Source: Actinomycetes bacterium
GTDB taxonomy: Bacteria; Actinomycetota; Acidimicrobiia; Acidimicrobiales; RAAP-2
Reading direction: 5' to 3'
NCBI GenBank assembly: GCA_021777285.1
Contig: JAJYDR010000065.1
Location: forward strand, 1 to 12,696
DNA: 12,696 nucleotides
Below are positions 1 through 5,990 of the stretch, in pieces. Numbering within the stretch: the first letter of the stretch is position 1; every line of letters begins with the position of its first letter. Under the pieces are notes generated by a model. It ran no database searches. It was not told the origin of the DNA and was given only the letters and a program-made list of their open reading frames with translations. Made by a program: the position numbers and the translations under genes.

Positions 1-955
1 TGACCGGGCGGATCGAGTCAATGATGGTCACCACCGAGAGCATGCCGCTGTAGGCGTTGATGCCCATGGTGGCAACCAGGGCGAGCACCGCGACTAGGGC
101 CAGAACCGTCCCGGTGTGCGAGATGGTCGAGTTGCCCGCGGCGTACATGCCGCTCAGCGCGTCGCTCACTCCGAGTCGCGTGGCCATCCACGCACCGACC
201 GGGATCAACCAGATCGGTGATCCGGCCGCACCGAAAAACACGGCCGTGATGATCCCGCCGCGCGAAGTGCTCTTGGGCAGGTAGCGCGAGTAGTCCGAGA
301 CGTAAGGGGCGTAGGTGATGTTGTAGGACGCGGCCACTGCGAAGGTGGCGAAGAAGCCCGCCACGTTGAACCCGCCGACGAGGGGACCGTGCCCGCCGGC
401 GTGGCCGCTGAAGATTCCCAGGGTCATGATGATCCAAAACGGCAAGGAGACCCAGAACAGAGCGATGAAGACTTTGTGAATCCAGTCGTGACCGTAGATC
501 GCAAGCACCGCGGCCACGAGTGAGATCAACACGGCGATCGACGTCGCGTTCCAGCCGAAGATGTTGTTCAATCCCTGCTTGATGATCACAACGTCCACCA
601 CGTTAAAAGCGACGAAGGTGAATGTCGTTGCCAGAACCGGGATGATCACTCCGCGATAGCCGAACTGCGCGCGCGACTGGATCATCTGGGGCAGGCCGAG
701 CTGGGGGCCCTGGGCTGCGTGGGCAGCCATGAAGAGAGTGCCGAAGAGGATTCCGCCGATTCCCGCGATCGACGTCCAGAGACCATTGAGTCCGACCACC
801 GGGCCAAGGAACGCGATGGAGACGGTGAAGGGCTGGAAGTTGCCGAGGAACCAGAAGGGCCCCTGTCGCCAGACCTTGCCGTGGCGTTCGTGCTCGGGGA
901 CGTAGTCGAGGTGGTAACTCTCGATCGCCCGGCTTGTTGGTGACGTGCTTGACAT
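1..955 (-). CDS. NCS1-family nucleobase/allantoin-type permease, 3' end missing
   Basis: Inner-membrane symporter of the nucleobase:cation symporter-1 family, importing a purine, pyrimidine, allantoin or hydantoin. The frame is open from ATG at 955 to the left window edge, giving 318 residues of an expected 450-500. Visible hallmarks are the family motif GLPQMIQSRAQFGYRG (87-102), YAPYVSDYSRYLP (215-227), and many hydrophobic spans, for example about 44-78, 103-125, 138-154, 163-182, 197-213, 236-255 and 283-300. The N-terminus (residues 20-50, with HGKVWRQGPFWFLGNF) is also typical. The start is set by a strong Shine-Dalgarno, AAGGGGGAG at 967-959, three bases before ATG. A promoter lies at 1050-1022. 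It is transcribed divergently from the double Lrp regulator at 1204, which is probably its regulator. The substrate cannot be decided from sequence alone. Family confidence is high. Confidence 0.93.
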   Translation of the reverse strand, partial: MSSTSPTSRAIESYHLDYVPEHERHGKVWRQGPFWFLGNFQPFTVSIAFLGPVVGLNGLWTSIAGIGGILFGTLFMAAHAAQGPQLGLPQMIQSRAQFGYRGVIIPVLATTFTFVAFNVVDVVIIKQGLNNIFGWNATSIAVLISLVAAVLAIYGHDWIHKVFIALFWVSLPFWIIMTLGIFSGHAGGHGPLVGGFNVAGFFATFAVAASYNITYAPYVSDYSRYLPKSTSRGGIITAVFFGAAGSPIWLIPVGAWMATRLGVSDALSGMYAAGNSTISHTGTVLALVAVLALVATMGINAYSGMLSVVTIIDSIRPV

Positions 956-958
956 GGA

Positions 959-967
959 CTCCCCCTT
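959..967 (-). promoter_or_regulatory. Ribosome binding site of the permease
   Basis: AAGGGGGAG on the minus strand, three bases before ATG 955, decides the permease start. It stands out because most genes in this window lack any such site. Confidence 0.7.
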
Positions 968-1021
968 GTCGCTCCACACTCGCCGGCCCACACGAACTCG
1001 GTCAGCGCGAAGCTTGCGCGA

Positions 1022-1050
1022 AAACTACAAGGTCGCGCCTGCGCCAGCAA
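1022..1050 (-). promoter_or_regulatory. Promoter of the permease gene
   Basis: On the minus strand, TTGCTG (1050-1045), a 17-base spacer and TAGTTT (1027-1022) form a good sigma-70-type promoter. Transcription would start near 1015, giving a leader of about 60 nt that ends in the Shine-Dalgarno at 967-959. The spacing and match make this one of the two best promoters in the window. Confidence 0.6.
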
Positions 1051-1083
1051 CTACCGTTTCGTCGTCTCAGGTGCAAGGGGACC

Positions 1084-1136
1084 GATGAAATGAACCGATA
1101 TCATCACGTGAGTGAACGAATCGATTGAAATATCGG
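1084..1136. promoter_or_regulatory. AT-rich inverted repeat between permease and Lrp genes, candidate operator
   Basis: CCGATAT (1095-1101) is repeated inverted as ATATCGG (1130-1136), arms 28 bp apart. Between them sit the short palindromes CACGTG (1105-1110) and AATCGATT (1119-1126), and GATATC (1097-1102) overlaps the left arm. The block is markedly AT-richer than its surroundings and lies between the divergent start codons. Lrp/AsnC proteins bind AT-rich, dyad-symmetric sites, often in phased pairs, so this is a plausible site for the neighbouring regulator. Binding is inferred. Confidence 0.4.
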
Positions 1137-1203
1137 CGCTGAGTGTGGTTTCTCGATTCCGAAGTTCTCGTCGCACTGACGATTCCGTGTATTTCGTGGC
1201 ACC

Positions 1204-2106
1204 GTGAGCCTGGATCACCTGGACACCCTGATCTACGAGGAGCTCAACCGCAACGGTCGCGCCTCGATGGAGGAGCTTGCCGCGGTGGCGGGCCTGTCGC
1301 GAGCGGCCGTGCGCAGTCGTGTGGCGCGTCTCATCGACTCGGGCAGCCTCAGGGTTATCGGAATCGTGCACCCGAGCGCCCAGGGGGTCACCGCCTACGC
1401 TCACCTGTCGATCAACGTGCGCGGCTCGGCGCGCGACGTGGCCCGCCAGATCGCCGCCATCGATGAATTCCCACTGGTGTCGATCGTGGCCGGGCGCGCG
1501 GCGCTGATCGCCGAGGTGCACGCCGCATCGAGTGAGGATCTTCGCGCCCTCGTCCAATCGGTGCGGGCCCTCGAGGGTGTGGCCCACGTGGAGACGGCGG
1601 TCTACACCGAGCGCATCAAGGACCTCTACGCGCCGCCCGGCGTAAAGCCGCCGGCTCGCATCGACGACGTCGACCGCCAAATCCTGGCAATACTCACCGA
1701 CGACGGACGCGCCAGCTTCGCAGACATCGCCCGGCGCACGCAGTACTCGGCGTCGGCGATTCGTGCGCGGGTACACCAACTCATCGAACGCGGGGTTGTG
1801 CGCATTAGTACCGTCGTCGCACCCGGAATGGTCGGCCTTCAGCACATGTGCGGGTTCGGCGTGCGCGTGAGCGCACCGGATGTCGTCGACCAAATTGGTG
1901 CGATTCCCTCGGTGAGCTATCTCAGTCGGACCATGAGCCGTTGGGACGCGATCGGCACGGTGCTCGCCGGCTCCCAGGCCGAGGTCGTCGCCCAACTCGA
2001 TCGCGTTCGCTCGGTGCCAGGGGTCGAGGCCCTCCAGAGCTGGACCCACCTCGAGGTTCTCAAGGAGAACCAACACCTCACCGCTTTCACGGTGCCGACT
2101 CGCTGA
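1204..2106 (+). CDS. Lrp/AsnC-family regulator with two tandem Lrp units
   Basis: DNA-binding transcriptional regulator of 300 residues, about twice the usual 150. Each half is a complete Lrp/AsnC unit. The first has a winged HTH at about 4-55 (LDTLIYEELNRNGRASMEELA) and a ligand-binding RAM/AsnC domain at about 62-137. The second has an HTH at about 154-205 (DVDRQILAILTDDGRASFADI) and a RAM domain at about 212-288. One chain could thus imitate an Lrp dimer. The GTG at 1204 is the first possible start after an in-frame stop at 1177-1179. I see no Shine-Dalgarno or clear -10 before it. It is divergent from the NCS1 permease, so it most likely senses that transporter's substrate or a breakdown product. 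Its stop codon lies one base from the 3' end of the opposing tRNA-Ser. Confidence 0.9.
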   Translation: MSLDHLDTLIYEELNRNGRASMEELAAVAGLSRAAVRSRVARLIDSGSLRVIGIVHPSAQGVTAYAHLSINVRGSARDVARQIAAIDEFPLVSIVAGRAALIAEVHAASSEDLRALVQSVRALEGVAHVETAVYTERIKDLYAPPGVKPPARIDDVDRQILAILTDDGRASFADIARRTQYSASAIRARVHQLIERGVVRISTVVAPGMVGLQHMCGFGVRVSAPDVVDQIGAIPSVSYLSRTMSRWDAIGTVLAGSQAEVVAQLDRVRSVPGVEALQSWTHLEVLKENQHLTAFTVPTR

Positions 2107-2107
2107 G

Positions 2108-2192
2108 CGGAGGGAGTGGGATTCGAACCCACGGTGGGCAAGCCCACGCCGGTTTTCAAGACCGGTACATTCGTCCGCTCTGTCATCCCTCC
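2108..2192 (-). tRNA. tRNA-Ser (anticodon UGA)
   Basis: The minus strand folds as a class II tRNA of 85 nt. The acceptor stem is GGAGGGA/TCCCTCC. The anticodon stem CCGGT/ACCGG carries the loop CTTGAAA, giving anticodon TGA (plus-strand 2156-2158). A long variable arm GTGGG-CTTG-CCCAC and a T arm GTGGG-TTCGAAT-CCCAC complete it. The long variable arm is a serine identity element. The discriminator base is G (2108). CCA is not encoded (the next bases read CTC), so it must be added after transcription. The gene lies 23 bp downstream of typA on the same strand, with its own -10 candidate in between. Confidence 0.96.
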
Positions 2193-2199
2193 GGGTAGA

Positions 2200-2205
2200 A
2201 CTGTA
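2200..2205 (-). promoter_or_regulatory. Candidate -10 box of tRNA-Ser(UGA)
   Basis: TACAGT on the minus strand, ending 7 bases before the first tRNA nucleotide, fits the TANNNT pattern seen repeatedly in this window. No recognisable -35 lies upstream, where the typA coding end is. The tRNA could also be cut from the typA transcript. Confidence 0.4.
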
Positions 2206-2215
2206 GCGGCGGGGC

Positions 2216-4033
2216 CTAGCCCTTCTTTCTGAGGCGCGCGCGCGAGGGCTGGTCCAAGACCACCTTGCGCAGACGGACCGACTTGGGCGTGACCTCGGCG
2301 GCCTCGTCGTCGGCGATGAACTCGAGGGCCTGCTCGAGGGAGAAGATGGTCGGCGGGGCGATCTTCTCGAAGTTGTCACTGCCCGAGGCGCGCATGTTGG
2401 TGAGCTTCTTTTCCTTCGTGGGGTTCACGTTCATCTCGTCGCTGCGCGCGTTCTCACCGACGATCATCCCCTCGTAGACCTCGACGCCGGGACCGACGAA
2501 GAGCACGCCGCGCGCTTCCAAGTCGATCAGCGCGTTGCCGGTCGTGTAGCCGCGCCGGTCGGCGACGAGCACGCCGTTGCGCCGGCTGCGAATCTCGCCG
2601 AACCAGGGCGCGTAGCCGTCGAAGTTCGAGTGCATCATGCCCGCGCCGCGGGTCTCGGTCATGAAGTCGGTGCGGATTCCCACCAGGCCCCGCGCCGGGA
2701 TGCGCCACTCGAGGCGCACCCAGCCGGTGCCGTGGTTCACCATGTCGACCAGGGTCCCCTTGCGCGTGGCGAGCAGGGTGGTGACCGAGCCGACGAACTC
2801 CTCGGGAGCGTCGATTGTGACGTGCTCGACCGGCTCGTGGACGTGTCCGTCGATAATCTTGGTGACGACCTGGGGCTTGCCGATGGTCAGCTCGAAGCCC
2901 TCGCGGCGCATTGTCTCGATCAGCACGGCGAGTTGCAGCTCGCCGCGGCCCTGGACTTCCCAGGCGTCGGGACGCTCGGTGGGCAGCACGCGCAGCGAGA
3001 CGTTGCCGACGAGCTCCTTGTCCAGGCGGTCCTTGACCATGCGCGCGGTCAGCAGCTTGCCCTCGCTGCCGGCGAGCGGCGAGGTGTTGATGCCGATGGT
3101 CATCGACAGGCTCGGTTCGTCAACGTGCAGGGGCTCGAGAGCGATGGGGTTGTCGGGATCGGCCAGGGTCTCGCCGATCGTGATGTCGTCGAATCCGGCC
3201 ACCGCGACGATGTCGCCGGGCCCGGCGCTCTGGGCCGGCACGCGCTCGAGGGCCTCAGTGATGAACAGCTCGGTGATCTTGGCGTGCTGGATGGTGCCGT
3301 CGATGCGACACCACGCGACGCGCTGGCCGCGCTCGAGGGTGCCGTTGATGACCCGACACAGCGCGAGACGTCCCAGGTAGGGCGAGGCGTCGAGGTTGCA
3401 GACCAGGGCCTGGAGGCCGTGGCCCTCCTCGTATTCGGGTGCCGGCACGTAGTCGGCGATCGTCGTAAAGAGGGGGGTCAGGTCGCCGCTCGTGTCGGTG
3501 GGGTCCTTGGAGGCCCAGCCCTGGCGCGCGCTGGCGTAGAGGATGGGGAACTCGATCTGGTGCTCGTCGGCGTCGAGGTCGAGGAAGAGGCTCTCGACCT
3601 CGTGGACGACCTCGGCGACGCGCGCGTCCGGTCGGTCGACCTTGTTGATCAGGAGAACGACGGGCAGGCGCTTCTCGAGGGTCTTACGGAGCACGAAGCG
3701 GGTCTGGGGCAGGGGCCCCTCGGCCGCGTCAACGAGCAAGACGACGGCGTCGACCATGGCCAGGCCGCGCTCGACTTCGCCGCCGAAGTCGGCGTGCCCC
3801 GGGGTGTCGATGATGTTGATCGTGAGGTCGCGCCACTTCACCGCGGTGTTCTTGGCGAGGATGGTGATGCCCTTCTCGCGCTCGAGGTCGCCGGAGTCCA
3901 TGACGCGCTCGGTGAGCTCCTCGTGGTCGGTGAAGGACCCGGTTTGGCGCAGCATGGCGTCAACCAGCGTCGTCTTTCCGTGGTCGACGTGGGCGATGAT
4001 GGCGATATTGCGCAGGGAGGAACGTAGAGTCAT
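2216..4033 (-). CDS. typA: Ribosome-associated GTPase TypA/BipA
   Basis: Translational GTPase related to EF-G that binds the 70S ribosome and supports 50S assembly and stress adaptation. It is complete at 605 residues, the usual length. The GTP-binding motifs are all present: G1 AHVDHGKTT (14-22), G2 GITI (55-58), G3 DTPGH (76-80), G4 NKVD (130-133) and G5 SA (168-169). The EF-Tu-like domain 2 follows at about 205-290, then the EF-G-type domains III and V, and the TypA-specific C-terminal domain from about 480, with GENARSDEMNVNPTKEKK and KKLTNMRASGSDNFEK. The start is ATG 4033. No Shine-Dalgarno is visible, but TAGCGT (4048-4043) lies 9 bases upstream, so a very short leader is possible. It is 38 bp downstream of gene B and probably co-transcribed with A and B. 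Nothing looks degraded. Confidence 0.98.
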   Translation of the reverse strand: MTLRSSLRNIAIIAHVDHGKTTLVDAMLRQTGSFTDHEELTERVMDSGDLEREKGITILAKNTAVKWRDLTINIIDTPGHADFGGEVERGLAMVDAVVLLVDAAEGPLPQTRFVLRKTLEKRLPVVLLINKVDRPDARVAEVVHEVESLFLDLDADEHQIEFPILYASARQGWASKDPTDTSGDLTPLFTTIADYVPAPEYEEGHGLQALVCNLDASPYLGRLALCRVINGTLERGQRVAWCRIDGTIQHAKITELFITEALERVPAQSAGPGDIVAVAGFDDITIGETLADPDNPIALEPLHVDEPSLSMTIGINTSPLAGSEGKLLTARMVKDRLDKELVGNVSLRVLPTERPDAWEVQGRGELQLAVLIETMRREGFELTIGKPQVVTKIIDGHVHEPVEHVTIDAPEEFVGSVTTLLATRKGTLVDMVNHGTGWVRLEWRIPARGLVGIRTDFMTETRGAGMMHSNFDGYAPWFGEIRSRRNGVLVADRRGYTTGNALIDLEARGVLFVGPGVEVYEGMIVGENARSDEMNVNPTKEKKLTNMRASGSDNFEKIAPPTIFSLEQALEFIADDEAAEVTPKSVRLRKVVLDQPSRARLRKKG

Positions 4034-4042
4034 GACTGAACC

Positions 4043-4048
4043 ACGCTA
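4043..4048 (-). promoter_or_regulatory. Candidate -10 box of typA
   Basis: TAGCGT on the minus strand ends 9 bases before the typA ATG. The same hexamer precedes the starts at 5646 and 12078. No good -35 is present, so an internal promoter that supplements read-through from gene A is only a possibility. Confidence 0.35.
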
Positions 4049-4071
4049 ATGGCTGGCGGGCTGGGCGCCCC

Positions 4072-4872
4072 CTAGGCGGCTGACGACAGGACTTCGGGCA
4101 CCGTTCGACGGGCCGCGCGCAGGAGATTGCGGGCCCCGGCGCGCACGTCCTCGAAAGTGCCCTCGACCGCCAGGGCGAGCCCCGCCTCGGGCCAGACCCC
4201 CACATAACGTCCCGGCGCGTCGCCGTGGGGGTGGGCCAGGGTCTCGACGGCCAGCTCGGCGCGCAGCCCCGCGCCGGCGCTGCGACCGGGAGAACCGCCG
4301 CGCACACGCACGACGATGCGCGTCGGACCGTCGATGAGGAACTCGCGCTGAGCCCGCAGGGTCACCCGCGCGCCGGCCACCGCGTAGTAGGCGTCGCTCG
4401 CGGCGGGCCGCCAGGCGACGTCGAGGTCGTGGGTCAGCTCGACGAGCGTCGTGGCCCAGTTCACGGCCTCGGCGACAACGATCGCGCGCGCCGCGTCGTC
4501 GAGACGCGCGAGCCACTGACCGAGCGAGCCTGGTCGCGCGAAGCCCGCAGCCGCCGCGAGCAATCGGTCGCTAACGACGTCGGAGACAGCCTCGAGGACG
4601 CTCGGCGCGTGCGCGCTCGCCACGCGGCGCAGCGCGGCGTTGCCGAGTGTGCGCCGCGCGTTCATCGCGCTCCAGTGAAAGTCGCGCGGCGCATCGCAAC
4701 GCTCCACGCTCCACGCGTCGAGGCGGCGGTGCTCGGTGCCCGCCAGGGCGCGAAAGTGATCGGCGAAGGAGCGACGCTGCTCGTCATCGAGCGAGGGCGC
4801 GACGCCGGGCGCATCGGCGAGCAGCGCGCGCCAGCTCGTGCTGTGCAACGTGACGCTGGTGAGCGTGCTCAC
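4072..4872 (-). CDS. Uncharacterised protein B, coupled to gene A, upstream of typA
   Basis: A 266-residue soluble protein that I do not recognise by name. The start is GTG 4872, overlapping the TGA stop of gene A as GTGA, so translation is coupled; a longer frame reaching 5328 merely shadows gene A. The N-terminal half (1-155) is helical with DFHWSAMNARRTLGNAA (64-80) and a long region around 90-150. The C-terminal part (about 160-266) alternates strands and helices: DAYYAVAGARVTL (160-172), RIVVRVRGG (185-193), LRAELAVETLA (203-213), YVGVWPEAG (223-231) and a final helix FEDVRAGARNLLRAARR (240-256). This order resembles the tail of RecB-like PD-(D/E)XK proteins and parallels gene A, but no catalytic D/E-x-K is visible. 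The fold guess is weak; that the gene is real is well supported by coupling and coding composition. Confidence 0.82.
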   Translation of the reverse strand: MSTLTSVTLHSTSWRALLADAPGVAPSLDDEQRRSFADHFRALAGTEHRRLDAWSVERCDAPRDFHWSAMNARRTLGNAALRRVASAHAPSVLEAVSDVVSDRLLAAAAGFARPGSLGQWLARLDDAARAIVVAEAVNWATTLVELTHDLDVAWRPAASDAYYAVAGARVTLRAQREFLIDGPTRIVVRVRGGSPGRSAGAGLRAELAVETLAHPHGDAPGRYVGVWPEAGLALAVEGTFEDVRAGARNLLRAARRTVPEVLSSAA

Positions 4873-5600
4873 GCGGCCTCGATGCAGCCGCGCACGTAGG
4901 CGATGGCCCGCTCGAGCAGGTTGTCGTCCACAAAGCGAGAGAGCACGTCGCCGGTCGCCGTCGAAACGAGGGCGCTCGCCAGGGGCACGCGCGAGGTGCG
5001 CAGCGTTTGCACGAGGGCGTGGTAGGCGATGCGGTCCTCGGCGTCGGCGCCGAGCGGTGAGGACGTCACGTCGACCAGCGCGACCGACGCGTGCGCCCCG
5101 ACGATGCCGGCCATCAGGTCCACCACGTCGACGAGGAGCAGGCGCCCGTTGGCGAGCGCCACGCGACTTCTCAGCGCGCTGCGCGGCATCCAGCTGGGGG
5201 GAAGGCTGCCCAGGGTGCGCCGCAACACGACGGCGTGGGCCTCGACGTCGGCGCGCAGCGCGGCCCGCTCGTCGGGCTCGAATCGTTTCAAGTCCTCGAC
5301 GAAGCCGCGAGGTCCGTTGGCGCGCCACGCGGCCAGCGCGTCGACGGCCGGGTTGCGCCAGTCGTAGCCGGCCGCGGCCAGGCGCACCAGCTCGTGCACC
5401 AGGATCCCGCGCACGCGACCCGAGCTCGCAGCGAGGCCGCCCTCGCCGCGCGGCGCCCGCACGATCACCTCCTCACGCGCACCGACCGCGGACTCGAGGC
5501 GCGCTCGCAGCGCGAGGGGAGCTCTCTCGTCGGTGGCGGGACGCGCCGACGGGTCACCTCGCAGGACATCGAAAATCGTCATCGCGGGTGCGTAGGTCAC
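4869..5600 (-). CDS. Uncharacterised protein A, degenerate PD-(D/E)XK-like, first gene of the typA cluster
   Basis: A 243-residue soluble protein. The pattern of motifs recalls RecB/Cas4-type PD-(D/E)XK nucleases: GILVHELVRLA (65-75, the early His), LLLVDVVDLMAG (154-165, first Asp), VALVDVTSSPLG (173-184) where D-x-K is expected, and RIAYHALVQTLR (190-201) where Q-xxx-Y is expected. At the D-x-K position the lysine is Thr179, and the Gln is not conserved, so catalysis is unlikely if the fold guess is right. Start is uncertain: GTG 5600 gives MTYAPAMTIF, and ATG 5582 (MTIFDVL) is an alternative with GAGAGGTGA about 14 bases upstream. Its stop overlaps the gene B start by two bases. It is divergent from the small membrane-protein gene at 5646, with 45 bp between start codons. 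Confidence 0.8.
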   Translation of the reverse strand: MTYAPAMTIFDVLRGDPSARPATDERAPLALRARLESAVGAREEVIVRAPRGEGGLAASSGRVRGILVHELVRLAAAGYDWRNPAVDALAAWRANGPRGFVEDLKRFEPDERAALRADVEAHAVVLRRTLGSLPPSWMPRSALRSRVALANGRLLLVDVVDLMAGIVGAHASVALVDVTSSPLGADAEDRIAYHALVQTLRTSRVPLASALVSTATGDVLSRFVDDNLLERAIAYVRGCIEAA

Positions 5601-5610
5601 CTCTCTACTG

Positions 5611-5639
5611 TTGCGTCGCGCTGTGACACGTCCTAGCGT
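5611..5639 (+). promoter_or_regulatory. Leaderless promoter of the 38-residue membrane protein
   Basis: TTGCGT (5611-5616), a 17-base spacer and TAGCGT (5634-5639) lie just 6 bases before GTG 5646, so the transcript would begin at or beside the start codon. It is the best -35/-10 pair attached to a leaderless start here, and the main reason to believe the tiny gene downstream. Confidence 0.6.
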
Positions 5640-5645
5640 GACCTC

Positions 5646-5762
5646 GTGTTCTTCGTGGTCTTCGGCGTCTTCGTGGCGGCCCTCGCGATATTGGTGGTTC
5701 TCACCCTGCGCTGGGCGATACGGCGCGACCGCGAACTGCGCCGCCGGCCGCCGTCACCCTAG
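5646..5762 (+). CDS. 38-residue single-span membrane protein
   Basis: GTG 5646 to TAG 5762 encodes MFFVVFGVFVAALAILVVL (1-19), a single hydrophobic helix, followed by TLRWAIRRDRELRRRPPSP. By the positive-inside rule the Arg-rich C-terminal tail would face the cytoplasm. The clean amphipathic layout, a stop immediately after the basic tail, and a promoter positioned for a leaderless mRNA (5611-5639) support a real gene despite its size. I do not recognise a family. The last 9 bp overlap the 3' end of the convergent coiled-coil gene. Small proteins of this form often bind and modulate a larger membrane partner; no partner is evident here. Confidence 0.62.
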   Translation: MFFVVFGVFVAALAILVVLTLRWAIRRDRELRRRPPSP

Positions 5763-5978
5763 GCGGGCCTCGAGCTCCTTCAGTGCGCGATCTAGGTCGG
5801 CGATCGCCCGCTCGATCACAGCGAGTCGCGCCGACAGCGTGGCCTCAACGCGTGCGTCGACGCGCGCGTCGACCTGGTCGCGCAATTTGGAGTCGAGCGA
5901 GTCGACGAAGGGCTGGGCGAACGCCTTCAGCCGGTCGCGCAGGTCGTGAGGTTTGCTGGTCTCTTCGGCGTCGTCCAC
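5754..5978 (-). CDS. 74-residue charged coiled-coil protein
   Basis: GTG 5978 to TGA 5754 encodes a small cytoplasmic protein with no hydrophobic span. Residues 12-35 (LRDRLKAFAQPFVDSLDSKLRDQV) form an amphipathic helix. A short repeat DARVDARV (37-44) follows, and residues 45-73 show heptad spacing of Leu/Ile/Ala (LSARLAVIERAIADLDRALK), a probable coiled coil that would oligomerise. TAGTGT (5990-5985) ends 6 bases before the GTG, so it may be leaderless; this box begins with the TAG stop of the upstream secreted-protein gene. I cannot assign a family or function. Confidence 0.7.
   Translation of the reverse strand: MDDAEETSKPHDLRDRLKAFAQPFVDSLDSKLRDQVDARVDARVEATLSARLAVIERAIADLDRALKELEARLG
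5856..5873. repeat. Perfect 18-bp palindrome inside the coiled-coil gene
   Basis: GTCGACGCGCGCGTCGAC equals its own reverse complement: GTCGAC arms flank GCGCGC. It encodes part of the VDARVDAR repeat of the 74-residue protein, so the protein repeat and GC bias may explain it. Confidence 0.8.
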
Positions 5979-5984
5979 GTCGTC

Positions 5985-5990
5985 ACACTA
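5985..5990 (-). promoter_or_regulatory. Candidate -10 box of the coiled-coil gene
   Basis: TAGTGT on the minus strand lies 6 bases before GTG 5978. Its first three bases are the stop codon of the preceding gene. No convincing -35 is present upstream. Confidence 0.4.

Noticed and set aside
682..1050. 122-codon frame on the minus strand over the permease leader
   Set aside because: It covers the permease promoter, leader and 5' end in another frame; the permease frame has the family motifs and a Shine-Dalgarno.
1051..2379. 442-codon open frame on the minus strand
   Set aside because: Runs through the opposing regulator gene, the tRNA and the end of typA in another frame, with low-complexity Arg/Ser-rich sequence.
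2630..4027. 465-codon open frame on the plus strand
   Set aside because: Lies wholly antisense to typA, whose GTPase motifs are unmistakable.
4873..5328. N-terminal extension of gene B
   Set aside because: It would overlap gene A in another frame and reads as Arg-rich shadow sequence; the GTGA junction at 4872 is the natural start.
4838..5626. 262-codon plus-strand frame opposite gene A
   Set aside because: Extremely Arg-rich product, antisense to the coupled A-B genes; composition fits a GC-skewed shadow.
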